Of a DNA stretch of 64,000 nucleotides, positions 48,365 to 56,273 are shown piece after piece. A program made the position numbers and the translations under genes. Within the stretch, counting starts at the first letter, position 1. The number at the start of each line of letters is the position of its first letter. Origin of the DNA: Methylobacterium sp. 10. Lineage in GTDB: Bacteria; Pseudomonadota; Alphaproteobacteria; Rhizobiales; Beijerinckiaceae. The stretch spans positions 3,022,632 to 3,086,631 of the forward strand of contig NZ_KI912577.1 of NCBI RefSeq assembly GCF_000519085.1, read 5' to 3'. The notes below the pieces were generated by a model. It worked only from the letters and a program-made list of their open reading frames with translations. It was not told where the DNA came from and did not search any database.

Positions 48365-49168
48365 TCAGACCGTGGCGAAGATGCTCTCGACCATCGTCCG
48401 GGGCAGTTGCTTGTGGTGCACACGGAGCAGCCGGAGCGCGTGACTCGCCTGAGCGACGTCGAGCTCCGGCAGTGCGTCGAGGACGTGCCCGTCGATTGTT
48501 GTCGATTTCGACCATCCAATATCGTTGCGCGTCGTCGCCCAGTCCGCGTCCTCTCGGGTAATGAGACGGACCCCTTCAAGAGCCAGGGACCTCACTTCGG
48601 GACGCTCGGCCAGGGCCCGCTCCCCCTCGTGCACGGTTGCTAACTTGACCTCGGACCGCGCGACGTTCTTGCCCGCGCGTTCGACGAGGGACAGCAGTCG
48701 CATCGCGTCGGCGACGTCCAGGTCCGGGCGCTGGAGGAGGCCCTGAGCCTCATCGACGTCGACCCGGCGGGCCCAAGACCACCTTCGATCTTTTAGGGAC
48801 CGCGTCGCCTCGTCCCGTGCCCGGTCGATAAGGTCAGCGATCCTCTGCCGTTCCGCGGCCGCCGCTGCGGCCCGGGTCGCCTCCCTGGCGGCGACCCGGG
48901 CCGGGATGCCGTCGATTGCGATTTGGACGGCGTCCAGGTCGTGATCGGGCGCCTGCCAGAACAAAAGGTCACGCCCCTCACACGTGAGGCCGAGAGCTGA
49001 GAAATCAGTCACGCCCGCGGCCATCGCCTCCTGGCACTCGGGCGTCCGGACGGCTCGGCTGCGGTACCGCATGCCGCCACGCGTGTAGTGCAGCTGCCCG
49101 GACTGCCACTCCAGTCCCCACCAAGCGGGCGGCTGCACATAGGGGTGGGGCGGCGTCGTGTGGGGCAT
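48365..49168 (-). CDS. Hypothetical phage-region protein
   Basis: This 267-residue product from ATG 49168 has GAGGA about 8 nt upstream. The N-terminus is Pro/His-rich (PHTTPPHPYVQPPAWWGLEW). A strongly helical middle (AAREATRAAAAAAERQRIAD) leads into a conserved-looking C-terminal part with two DVAQASHALRLL-type helices. No known domain. It is transcribed away from the operator array at 49244-49314, so it would be the first gene of the leftward transcript. Confidence 0.55.
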   Translation of the reverse strand: MPHTTPPHPYVQPPAWWGLEWQSGQLHYTRGGMRYRSRAVRTPECQEAMAAGVTDFSALGLTCEGRDLLFWQAPDHDLDAVQIAIDGIPARVAAREATRAAAAAAERQRIADLIDRARDEATRSLKDRRWSWARRVDVDEAQGLLQRPDLDVADAMRLLSLVERAGKNVARSEVKLATVHEGERALAERPEVRSLALEGVRLITREDADWATTRNDIGWSKSTTIDGHVLDALPELDVAQASHALRLLRVHHKQLPRTMVESIFATV

Positions 49169-49243
49169 GAGCGATCCTCGAATCTGCGGATCTGAGTAAT
49201 GTAGCAATCGTATTTCGGATCGCAACAGAAACCGTCGAGGCTC

Positions 49244-49314
49244 TTTCGACAACACCGCACGACGATTTCGACAACGATTTGAACAACACGGTGTTGTTGA
49301 AACTGTTGTTCAAA
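49244..49314. promoter_or_regulatory. Operator array of five TTTNNACAAC half-sites
   Basis: Direct copies at 49244 and 49266 (TTTCGACAAC) and 49278 (TTTGAACAAC). Inverted copies at 49293-49302 and 49305-49314. The outer pair 49278/49305 forms a perfect 10-bp dyad, and inside it AACAACAC-G-GTGTTGTT is a second perfect dyad. It lies between divergent genes, beside a small HTH gene, as in phage immunity regions. Confidence 0.72.
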
Positions 49315-49401
49315 TGGCATCTAGCCTAAAGCTATCGCCCAGGTTGTATAACATCAAAGGCATAATTTACGTGGACCTGGAAATTCTCGTATGGGTTGCG
49401 A

Positions 49402-49407
49402 TATAAT
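49402..49407 (+). promoter_or_regulatory. TATAAT -10 box before the HTH gene
   Basis: A consensus TATAAT whose predicted start point (about 49414) leaves room for the GGAGGA ribosome site (49425-49430) and ATG 49439. No good -35 is seen, which suits a promoter needing an activator. Confidence 0.5.
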
Positions 49408-49438
49408 GTTCTCGGCGGATTCGCGGAGGACAAAATGG

Positions 49439-49708
49439 ATGGTGGAATTAACGGAAGCGGAGGTCAGGCTGTTGCTTCGCGGGGCATGCCGCCGGGCGGG
49501 GTCGCAGGACGCCTGGGCACGCCAGACGGGGCTGTCCCCGCAGCACGTTTCGGACGTCCTGCTCGGACGGAGGGAGCCGGCCGGTCAGGTCCTGAGAGCG
49601 CTGGGGCTCTCGCGCAGGGTCCGGTACGTCGAGACGGCCGCCGGGGACCCAAGCGCTACTGCAGGATCCCCCGAGCCCGGTGCGAGGAGTACCTCAACGA
49701 CGGTCTGA
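49439..49708 (+). CDS. Cro/CI-like helix-turn-helix regulator
   Basis: This 89-residue protein begins VELTEAEVRLLLRGACRRAG and has the HTH SQDAWARQTGLSPQHVSDVL at about residues 21-40, followed by LGRREPAGQVLRALGLSR, the layout of small phage Cro-like or plasmid regulators. ATG 49439 is chosen from GGAGGA 8 nt upstream and a -10 box at 49402; earlier ATGs at 49391 and 49406 precede the transcript start. It probably binds the TTTNNACAAC sites upstream. The last 25 residues overlap another frame that continues as a second HTH protein. Confidence 0.68.
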   Translation: MVELTEAEVRLLLRGACRRAGSQDAWARQTGLSPQHVSDVLLGRREPAGQVLRALGLSRRVRYVETAAGDPSATAGSPEPGARSTSTTV

Positions 49709-50118
49709 CCTATCGCGAGATCGCCCGCGTCGAGGGGTGGGACGAGAAGACGATTGCGGTGCACTGCAGGGGGCTCGGGCTCACATCCCAGCCACGCCAG
49801 CCAGTTGTCACGCTCTTAGACGTCGAGAGCGCGCGTGAGGGACGGGAGACTGTCCGAGAAGTCGCGGACCGCCTGGGCGTCACGATCCAGGCCGTGCACA
49901 TCTGCGCGTACCGGAACGGCACCAGGATCCCGCGGCGTCCCTCACGTCTCGACTACGAGACAATGAGAAGGGTAATCCTCGCGCACGCCCCGCTCTCGCA
50001 AGCCGCCCTGGAATTGGGCGTCACTCCCGAGACGCTCTACCGGCGCGCCGGCCAACTTGGTCTGCCCGGCGACCGCCGCGGCCGGACGCTGCTCCGCCGC
50101 CGGGAGGGGGGGGTCTGA
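49486..50118 (+). CDS. Multi-HTH DNA-binding protein, start unclear
   Basis: The frame ending at 50118 holds a convincing DNA-binding protein from about 49655 on: LTYREIARVEGWDEKTIAVH, EVADRLGVTIQAVHICAYRN and SQAALELGVTPETLYRRAGQ are three HTH-like units, with a basic end (RRGRTLLRRREGG). No ATG, GTG or TTG lies near that point. The in-frame ATG at 49486 would overlap the preceding HTH gene by over 200 nt in a frame that looks non-coding. A -1 frameshift from the upstream HTH gene, or an indel that split one gene, would explain this. Confidence 0.5.
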   Translation: MPPGGVAGRLGTPDGAVPAARFGRPARTEGAGRSGPESAGALAQGPVRRDGRRGPKRYCRIPRARCEEYLNDGLTYREIARVEGWDEKTIAVHCRGLGLTSQPRQPVVTLLDVESAREGRETVREVADRLGVTIQAVHICAYRNGTRIPRRPSRLDYETMRRVILAHAPLSQAALELGVTPETLYRRAGQLGLPGDRRGRTLLRRREGGV

Positions 50119-50531
50119 TGTGCGATCTCATCGAGAACCTGCAGAACCTCGGGATCGCCCAGGTCCGGGCCCGCCTGACCCAGGCACGGGCCGCCGCGCA
50201 GGCCCTGATCGACGACCCGGCGCTCCCGGAGATCCGGCGCGAGCATCTCGCGGTTGCGCTGGATGACGCAGATGCCCGCCTGCTCGACATGGCCCGCAAC
50301 ATCCTGTTCCACCTCGCCGGCGAGATCGAGGCCGCGGGCGAGCCCGTCGAGGAACGCGTTGACCTGGACGCAAACAGGTCACCCGAGGAGCGTGCGGTGG
50401 TCGTGGGGATCCTCGACGATCTCCTTGCCGAGGATGGCCCGTCCCCCGATCCGGTCGCGTCCGGGATGCCTCGGCCTCTGCCGCCGCCGCCGCTTCCGCC
50501 GGGAGCCCGGGGCGCACCCACCAGAATCTAG
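50118..50531 (+). CDS. Hypothetical helical protein with Pro-rich tail
   Basis: This 137-residue product has its ATG overlapping the previous stop (TGATG), so it is translationally coupled. Two long helices (ENLQNLGIAQVRARLTQARA; EHLAVALDDADARLLDMARN) are followed by an acidic part and a C-terminal run of prolines (RPLPPPPLPPG). No recognised family. Part of the rightward transcript of the phage-like unit. Confidence 0.55.
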   Translation: MCDLIENLQNLGIAQVRARLTQARAAAQALIDDPALPEIRREHLAVALDDADARLLDMARNILFHLAGEIEAAGEPVEERVDLDANRSPEERAVVVGILDDLLAEDGPSPDPVASGMPRPLPPPPLPPGARGAPTRI

Positions 50532-50607
50532 ACGCCGCATTTCGAGGCCTGGGCGCCCGGCTAGGGGCGCATTTCCCGCAGCCCTTTCACCGACAGGACC
50601 ACGCATC

Positions 50608-51237
50608 ATGCGTATCAAGACCTTCGACCACCGGCCCGTGCAGGCCATCATTCGCGGCTCGCTCGACCGCTGCTTCGACAACCGCTCGAACGAGTACCGG
50701 GCCGCCGTCATCATGGAAGGCTTGTTTGAAGCCGGCTTCGAGATCGTCCCGAAAGCCAGGCCTGCGGCCGCTGCGTTCAATTCTCTTGGGGCGATGCCCG
50801 TGAAGGTGGTCGTATTCGAGGAGCCCGACGACGTTTCTGAGGCCCCAACCCTTGCCCCCAGGGATGTCCACACCCTGCCGGGCGGCCGCAAGGCCTCTGT
50901 CATGACGCTCAACGAGAAGCGCATCCTCCAGGCTATTGCCCAGGAGAGCTGGGCAAGGCTCTCGACCCGCGAGTTCGAGACGTACAAGCAGTGCCTCAGT
51001 GATTGGTCGGAGGGCGAAGCATCGGGTCCCCGCAGCGGCTACCACGAGGCGCTCGCTCTCATCCGTGCCGGTGAGACGTCCGCGGTCGCCATCGCTGCGG
51101 CCCTGGGGGGTGACGGGCGGACGGGTGAGGAGGGGGACGTTTGGGCACTCTACGATGCCCGTCACCGCACCCGGGCACGCTACGATTACAAGGCCGACCC
51201 CGACCTGCAGCGGCCCATCAACGCCGCCCAGGGTTAG
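50608..51237 (+). CDS. Hypothetical protein, mobile-element region
   Basis: This 209-residue product from ATG 50608 has GACAGGA upstream. The middle has VMTLNEKRILQAIAQESWAR and a YHEALALIRAGETSAVAIAA helix. It ends RARYDYKADPDLQRPINAAQ. No recognised domain. A 12-bp hairpin follows 10 nt after the stop, ending this transcript. Confidence 0.55.
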   Translation: MRIKTFDHRPVQAIIRGSLDRCFDNRSNEYRAAVIMEGLFEAGFEIVPKARPAAAAFNSLGAMPVKVVVFEEPDDVSEAPTLAPRDVHTLPGGRKASVMTLNEKRILQAIAQESWARLSTREFETYKQCLSDWSEGEASGPRSGYHEALALIRAGETSAVAIAAALGGDGRTGEEGDVWALYDARHRTRARYDYKADPDLQRPINAAQG

Positions 51238-51247
51238 TCATCTATGA

Positions 51248-51277
51248 CCCTGGGCGCTCGCATTTGAGCGCCCAGGG
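51248..51277 (+). terminator. Hairpin terminator
   Basis: CCCTGGGCGCTC pairs with GAGCGCCCAGGG around a 6-nt loop directly after the 209-residue gene. There is no T-run after it. Confidence 0.6.
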
Positions 51278-51340
51278 AGCCGCCTTGGTTCAGAGCTTGA
51301 TCGTAAAACTGGCATGCTCTGAAGCGGAACGCAAACGCAC

Positions 51341-52264
51341 ATGCCCAAGACTAATATGTATCCGTATGTTTACGACCCGAGTTACACAAAATACATTTCC
51401 AGATATTGGACGCCACCAAGGGTTCAGAAGAAAGCGGAGTGGCAAAACGCTTGCCGAAACGCGTTCTCGGGCCTCGATATCGCGGACCGCGAGTTCGTCC
51501 GTGCATCTGCTTTTATATTATCTGATAAAGACGATTCTTGGACCAAGGGTCGCCTGAGACATCGATTCAATCGTCTGCGAGTACGTATAACTACATTGAG
51601 AAGTGAATTTGTACGTTTGTATCCTATGACATTCTACCATGGTATACAGAACTGTCCATGGCGGGAGCGGCATTCACTGACACGCCCGCTGGAAGGGCCG
51701 GAGCGGCGCCTGAATTTAATTTGCAGGCTCGCACTCCCCGGTTTGTCGAGATGGCTCGGCCGGCCTCTGCGGTACGTCATTGAAAGCGGCAGGCATCACA
51801 TGCCCGGCGACGCGTGTGTGTGGCCCGACATCATTTGCATCGTCCCCGGCCCGGGGTTCCTTACCGTCATTGTCCGCCGGGGCCTGCATCACCCCCCGCC
51901 GTCGAGCACGATCTATCCGATGTCGGCCGTCGGTCCCCAGGAGGGCAGTGACGGCGTATGGCTCGCAAGGGGTTCCTGGATCTCGAAACGACATCGCGAC
52001 CGGCCGCCGACGGAGGGCTGGTTTGCCTGGTCATACGTGCCCGGTCCGAGCGGTGAAATCGAATTTCTCGTGCAGGGCGGCAGTGCGAAAGTGGCGCTCC
52101 GTCGATTTTGGGCGATCTACGATGCGACTGTGGTCGTGCCCACCTGGCATGGCAAGACGCCAGCGGACAGGCACCTGGCCTGGCTCCCTCCCGAGCCAGC
52201 CCCCCTCGACCTGACCGCCGAGGACGAGGAGGCCCTGGAGGGGCTAGAGGGCATCTGTGTGTAG
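51341..52264 (+). CDS. Hypothetical protein, less GC-rich N-terminal half
   Basis: This 307-residue product from ATG 51341 has an N-terminal half (YPYVYDPSYTKYISRYW; LRHRFNRLRVRITTLRSEF) that uses noticeably more A/T-rich codons than neighbouring genes, suggesting recent transfer. The C-terminal half is Trp/Pro-rich (WFAWSYVPGPSGEIEFL) and ends in an acidic LTAEDEEALEGLEG. No known domain is recognised. It converges with the metallophosphoesterase gene 3 nt away. Confidence 0.5.
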   Translation: MPKTNMYPYVYDPSYTKYISRYWTPPRVQKKAEWQNACRNAFSGLDIADREFVRASAFILSDKDDSWTKGRLRHRFNRLRVRITTLRSEFVRLYPMTFYHGIQNCPWRERHSLTRPLEGPERRLNLICRLALPGLSRWLGRPLRYVIESGRHHMPGDACVWPDIICIVPGPGFLTVIVRRGLHHPPPSSTIYPMSAVGPQEGSDGVWLARGSWISKRHRDRPPTEGWFAWSYVPGPSGEIEFLVQGGSAKVALRRFWAIYDATVVVPTWHGKTPADRHLAWLPPEPAPLDLTAEDEEALEGLEGICV

Positions 52265-52267
52265 CTG

Positions 52268-52798
52268 TCACCGTGTGAGGACGCGTTCCTCCGGCTGCGT
52301 GTCACTCGCGGCCATGCGTTCGAGGATCTGGCTGAGGGTCACCGGGCGGTACGACCACACGTCGACCCCGACATCCTGTGACTGGGTCGTGCCGGGCAAG
52401 AGCCCATGCGTGTGCCCGAAGAGGTGGAGCGACCCCCGATAGGCACGCGGCCACGAACGCATGGGGTAGTGGCAGAGCACGACGTGGCGGTCCTCGACGG
52501 AGATCTCCCTGATCCCGTCGTGCTGCTCCGCCCAACCGAGCTTGCGATTCTTGCGGTCATGATTCCCGGCGATGAGGATCTTGCGGCCGTTCAATCTCCG
52601 GAAAATCTTGCCGGCATACTCGGGCGTCGAGAGCGCGAAATCGCCGAGATGGTAGACCGTGTCCCCGGGCTGGACGGTCGAGTTCCAGGCCTCGATGAGC
52701 ATCGCATCGTGCTCCTCTATACTGGCGAACCCAGGGCGCAGACCATGAAGAATTGAGGCATGCCCGAAATGGGTGTCCGCAGTGATGAAGTTGGCCAT
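52268..52798 (-). CDS. Calcineurin-like metallophosphoesterase
   Basis: This 176-residue enzyme contains the full metal-binding set: FITADTHFGH (D-x-H), VYHLGDFAL (GD), ILIAGNHDRK (GNHD), LCHYPMRSW and LHLFGHTHG (GH-H). It would hydrolyse a phosphodiester or phosphomonoester; phage homologues of this size are common. ATG 52798 is chosen because GGAGG stands 5 nt upstream. It is transcribed leftwards from near the integrase end. Confidence 0.88.
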   Translation of the reverse strand: MANFITADTHFGHASILHGLRPGFASIEEHDAMLIEAWNSTVQPGDTVYHLGDFALSTPEYAGKIFRRLNGRKILIAGNHDRKNRKLGWAEQHDGIREISVEDRHVVLCHYPMRSWPRAYRGSLHLFGHTHGLLPGTTQSQDVGVDVWSYRPVTLSQILERMAASDTQPEERVLTR

Positions 52799-53032
52799 GA
52801 CGGCCTCCATAAAATGGAGGCCGGCGCGCGCGCTCAGGTCCTCCTCAGGTGACGGGAAGGGGGGCGAATGCCCGGGTTTTTCGCGACATGGGGGAGGCCT
52901 CGGGGGCGGGGTGAATCTGGACGATCGCAGCTCGCCGAGAGGTGGGCAAGCGCGACGTTTGCGCAGGGTAAAGAAATCCCTGGCCTCAATTTGGGATCGA
53001 CTCCCGGCCTCGTTTGTTCTTCATTCGTTCTC

Positions 53033-53266
53033 ATGAGCGAATCGATGGAGACAGTCGTGGACGAGATGGAACGCGCCTATCTGGATGCCTGCGACGGTGA
53101 CGCGCGGGATGCCCTGCGCCGGGCCCTGGGCGATGCCCTCCAGGAGCTCGCGGCCGTGGACCGACAGGTCAGCCGGGGTTTCGTGCGGGCGGGCAAGCCA
53201 GCGGATCTCGCCCGCAAGCTGGGACCTGAACGACGCGCCCGGCAGGGTCAGGGGGCGGTTGGCTGA
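53033..53266 (+). CDS. Small acidic helical protein beside the integrase
   Basis: This 77-residue product from ATG 53033 begins SESMETVVDEMERAYLDACD and continues ALRRALGDALQELAAVDRQV, all helical. Its end overlaps the integrase 3' end on the opposite strand by 19 nt. The clear helical pattern supports coding, but no family is recognised; an excisionase is possible from position only. Confidence 0.42.
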   Translation: MSESMETVVDEMERAYLDACDGDARDALRRALGDALQELAAVDRQVSRGFVRAGKPADLARKLGPERRARQGQGAVG

Positions 53267-54816
53267 GCCCTCCCGGGGCCTCGCTTCGTGCGTTCCCTCG
53301 TGACCGGTGCCGGCAGCGCGGCCAGCGCGGCCCGCTCGTTCTCGTAGGCCTCCAGCACCGCATCGACCCACAGGGCCATGCCCTCCGACTTGAGGGGTAT
53401 CCGTTGGCTCCGGTCGTAGTGAAGGCGCGTGACGGCGGAGCGGCGGTCGCGCTCGTCCTCGGTCACTCCGGCCTCGTGGTCCAGGATCGCGGACGCGGCC
53501 CCGCCCAGGCGATGGTCCGAGAGGAACGTCGTGATCGCCCGGCGGACGTCATGCAGCGTCCAAGGCCGGATGCCGTGGATCCCGAAATAATCGACCAGCG
53601 GCCGCGCGGTGACCGTCGACCCCGTCACCTTCTTCCCCCGCAGCCGGTAGAGGAGCGCGTTCAGGGCACCCTGGCCGACATGGCCGTCCCCCCGGATCGA
53701 CGGGAAAAGCCAGCGATTCGTCTCACGGTCGGGATCCTCGGCAAGCACCCGGTCGATCACGTACCAGGCGCCCGGGGGGAGGGGGAGCACAAACGGGCGA
53801 TCTTCCTTCATGACCCCGGCGCTCCATGTCACGGCGCGCCAACCCGGTCCCGGCACGCCGGCGTCCTCGGGGATGGGGGCAACGTCCAACCGTGCGGTCT
53901 CCGCGACGGCGCCCGTGCGCTGGCCCGTGAGGACAGTGAACCACAGCATCGCTAGAGTGCCCGGCGCGGTCGCGTGTTCCGTCTGACCGAGTGTCCGGTA
54001 TCTCTCCGCGACGGCCAGGGTCCGGGCGAGCTCGTCGATCTCGGGCGCGTGCCTGCGCTTGCTCGGCTTGTATCGGATCGTCCACTGGTCTCGCCAGAGC
54101 GGCCACTTCTCAGTCGCCTTCGCCATGCCGGACACGCCGCTATGGTTCGACCAGGCCCAGTCGAGCATCTCCCGTCCCTGGCGTACGGCCCGGGCGGCCG
54201 CGCTGCGCGAGTTCGCGGCGATGATCTCGTTCCGGATACCCTGCAGGTCGGTGGCCGTGACCTCACGGACGGGGCGGCGGGCGATCCGGTCGAATGCCTT
54301 GTGGCGCAGGTACGAAGCGTATGCGGGGAAGTACCCAGGGTCGAGGTCCGGCCGCTTCTCCTCAAGGAACAGATCGACGAGGTCCCGCCATTCCCACGGG
54401 CCGTGCCGCCGCCGGTCCTCGTCGCTCTGCCGTTCTACCTCCACCGGCCAAGCCGCGTCCGCCGAGGTCTCGTGGTCGCCGCCGGTCGTGACCATGGCAT
54501 GCGCGTAGACGGCGACGTCCTGCCGGGGGTCCCGCCCATCCTTCACGTCCAGCCGGGCCCGGGCGGCCGCCTCACGCGCCGCGGCGACCGAGACGGAAGC
54601 CATGTCCCCGAGGCGGAGGGTCGACATGCGGAGCTTGAGGATCCAGTTGCCGGCCGCCGGCGTCACGCGGAGCACGAGCCCCGGGAAGGCGTCGTCGCAG
54701 AAGTCGATCCCGCGGCCGGGGACGGTCCCGCTATCGATCATCCGGCGCGCCTTCTTCAGGTGCTCCGCCGTCAGCCGCGCCCGCTCCCGTGCGTATGTCC
54801 CCCGCGATGCCGCCAT
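53248..54816 (-). CDS. int: Tyrosine recombinase (phage-type integrase)
   Basis: This 522-residue integrase has an N-terminal arm-binding part (GIDFCDDAFPGLVLRVTPAAGNWILK, DUF4102-like), a SAM-like core-binding domain, and the catalytic domain. Conserved residues are Arg in TVLTGQRTGAVAETA, HDVRR (the H-x-x-R box), ILDHEAG and Tyr in RLHYDRSQR. ATG 54816 is the preferred start; a longer frame to 54903 lacks family resemblance. Its 5' end faces a tRNA-Gly 3' fragment 150 nt away, the standard arrangement for an integrase beside its attachment site. Confidence 0.9.
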   Translation of the reverse strand: MAASRGTYARERARLTAEHLKKARRMIDSGTVPGRGIDFCDDAFPGLVLRVTPAAGNWILKLRMSTLRLGDMASVSVAAAREAAARARLDVKDGRDPRQDVAVYAHAMVTTGGDHETSADAAWPVEVERQSDEDRRRHGPWEWRDLVDLFLEEKRPDLDPGYFPAYASYLRHKAFDRIARRPVREVTATDLQGIRNEIIAANSRSAAARAVRQGREMLDWAWSNHSGVSGMAKATEKWPLWRDQWTIRYKPSKRRHAPEIDELARTLAVAERYRTLGQTEHATAPGTLAMLWFTVLTGQRTGAVAETARLDVAPIPEDAGVPGPGWRAVTWSAGVMKEDRPFVLPLPPGAWYVIDRVLAEDPDRETNRWLFPSIRGDGHVGQGALNALLYRLRGKKVTGSTVTARPLVDYFGIHGIRPWTLHDVRRAITTFLSDHRLGGAASAILDHEAGVTEDERDRRSAVTRLHYDRSQRIPLKSEGMALWVDAVLEAYENERAALAALPAPVTRERTKRGPGRAQPTAP

Positions 54817-54968
54817 GTCCGTCTCCGTGGATACCGCATGGATACCGCACGTCCGAAACGCGGCCGCAAGAGTCCCCGGGAACGGTCCACCGGGAAAAGC
54901 CATGCAGGATTAACGGTTTGCGCGGGAAGCGCCGGGGAGGTGGCGAGGCGGAAAGCCCGGGGGATCGT

Positions 54969-55013
54969 CCTTCCAAGCTGAATACCCGGGTTCGATTCCC
55001 GGTACCCGCTCCA
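54969..55013 (+). other. tRNA-Gly(TCC) 3' half, probable attachment site
   Basis: The DNA runs from the anticodon loop (TTCC, anticodon TCC) through GCTGA, the T-arm with TTCGATT, the acceptor strand TACCCGC and CCA. The 5' half is absent: the bases before the anticodon (TCGTC) do not pair with GCTGA, and no GCGGGTA 5' strand at the right distance is found. Recombination at the anticodon loop of a tRNA, regenerating the 3' half at the far end, is typical of tyrosine integrases, so this should be the right end of the element. Confidence 0.78.
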
Positions 55014-55092
55014 CTCCCCCATCTTGAAAAGCATCACGGACACAGCCACAGCCCAGTCGGGCACGGGTATGGTATACTCCATGGTTGTTTGC

Positions 55093-55354
55093 CTGGGCGG
55101 TGTATACCAAACAGAGGCCGAGCTGCTGCAGGGCTTCGCCGATCCCGAGGGCACGGCCCTAGCCCTCTCCGGCCTCAGCGTCGATCACCGCACGATCGTG
55201 AGCAACGGGGCGGGCGGCTACACCGTCACGCCGACGGCCGACCATAACGAGCTCGCTCACGATCAGCTACAGCGTCGGCGACGGCGCTGCATCGATCCCC
55301 GCCACCTTGAGCACGGCGTTCGCGACCCTGAGCGACGCTCGCCGAAGGTACTGA
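55093..55354 (+). pseudogene. Cadherin/VCBS-type adhesin repeat fragment
   Basis: GFADPEGTALALSGLSVDHR and IVSNGAGGYTVTPTADHN match the tandem repeats of large surface adhesins. At about 55250 the frame slips and continues as LTISYSVGDGAASIPATLST up to a stop at 55352-55354. A frameshift within one repeat, with no start or the rest of the gene nearby, marks a remnant, probably of a gene that once adjoined the tRNA site. Confidence 0.6.
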
Positions 55355-55389
55355 GCCGCGCCGTGTTTCGCGGAGGCCATTTGTTTGGG

Positions 55390-55479
55390 TCAAGCGGCCA
55401 AGGCGCGCACCTCGGGCTTGGCATAGTCTCGCGCTTCGGCTTCAGCGGGAGGGATACTCCCGATCCGTTCGCGCGGGCG
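55390..55479 (-). pseudogene. IS3-type transposase C-terminal remnant
   Basis: Minus-strand reading RERIGSIPPAEAEARDYAKP then EVRALAA and a stop, the usual last 30 residues of an IS3-group OrfB (IG-IPPAEAEA-YYA). Nothing upstream matches, so it is a fragment. It adds to the debris beside the attachment site. Confidence 0.5.
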
Positions 55480-55780
55480 GCGGGTGTCGAACCCGTCGAC
55501 CCTTTCGAGGGTGGCGAACTCGACGGCTATGACAGATCGCCATGGCCCACGCCGATGAATCACCTCGGCCTTGAACAGGCCGTCGCCGGCAATTGGCCAT
55601 TGCGATCACGACACGGAGAACCTCGCGGCCTGGTATCAACGCCGCCACCTGGATCACGACCAGCCGAACAACTGTCGGCGGCGATATCTCACTCTGTTCC
55701 GCCGGCGCGCGCTCGGCGATCTTTTTCATGGGCTTTATCGAGAGGAATGACCGCGTTTTACGACAACCACCGGGTTGTCT
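55480..55780. other. Degenerate stretch, nothing recognised
   Basis: About 300 bases between the transposase fragment and the RidA gene. A minus frame here (VVRLVVIQVAALIPGREVL) is hydrophobic but lacks a ribosome site or family match. Confidence 0.4.
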
Positions 55781-56257
55781 TCATTTGACGACGGGTCTGT
55801 AGAAGGTGCCGTCGATCTCCGCGATGTCACTCTGGTCGAGGCGGGGAACCTCAAGCACCGTGCGCGGTGGATATGGGCCATCGCCCCAGATGTCTTTCTG
55901 CACTTTGTTGACGATCGGACGCAGCCGGGCGACGTCCGTGACGAACACGGTCAGCCGAACGGCGTCGGATTTCGTAGCACCGGCCACCGCGGCGGCGGCG
56001 AGCATGTTGTCGAACATCCGGCGGATACGAGCCTCCTCGCCCTCTACGAGCTTTCCGGTAGCCCGGTCGACCCCGCGCATCCCGCCGATGAACACGAAAT
56101 CTCCCGCCCGTGCGCCGATGCTCCAAGTGCCGCTGGGGGCGATCGTCTCTGCGTTCGGAGCGAGGATCTCGACGCGGCTCGTCTCGTCGGCGGAGGCCGC
56201 GACGGGAACGAACACCCCAAAAAGGGAAGTGAGCAGGAAACGGAAACCGGGTCTCAT
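55781..56257 (-). CDS. Exported RidA/YjgF-family protein
   Basis: This 158-residue product has a signal peptide (MRPGFRFLLTSLFGVFVPVAASADE). The RidA domain follows: WSIGARAGDFVFIGGMRG, IRRMFDNMLAAAAVAGATKSD and a late PPRTVLEVPRLDQSD in place of the usual PARS-V-V--LP, keeping the catalytic Arg. RidA enzymes hydrolyse reactive 2-imino acids, normally in the cytosol; an exported form is unusual. It is 16 nt downstream of the LodB-like gene, and amine-oxidase chemistry yields imines, so it may clear the product of the enzyme encoded upstream. ATG 56257 starts at the leader. Confidence 0.85.
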   Translation of the reverse strand: MRPGFRFLLTSLFGVFVPVAASADETSRVEILAPNAETIAPSGTWSIGARAGDFVFIGGMRGVDRATGKLVEGEEARIRRMFDNMLAAAAVAGATKSDAVRLTVFVTDVARLRPIVNKVQKDIWGDGPYPPRTVLEVPRLDQSDIAEIDGTFYRPVVK

Positions 56258-56273
56258 GAAGTCATCCTTGGTT

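Noticed and set aside
53033..53266. Calling the small plus-strand gene an excisionase
   Set aside because: Position beside the integrase is suggestive, but the protein is acidic and has no HTH, so a name would be a guess.
54919..55013. Intact tRNA-Gly gene
   Set aside because: The distance from the nearest GCGGG to CCA is too long, the 5' acceptor and anticodon stems do not pair, and D-arm bases are missing; only the 3' half is real.
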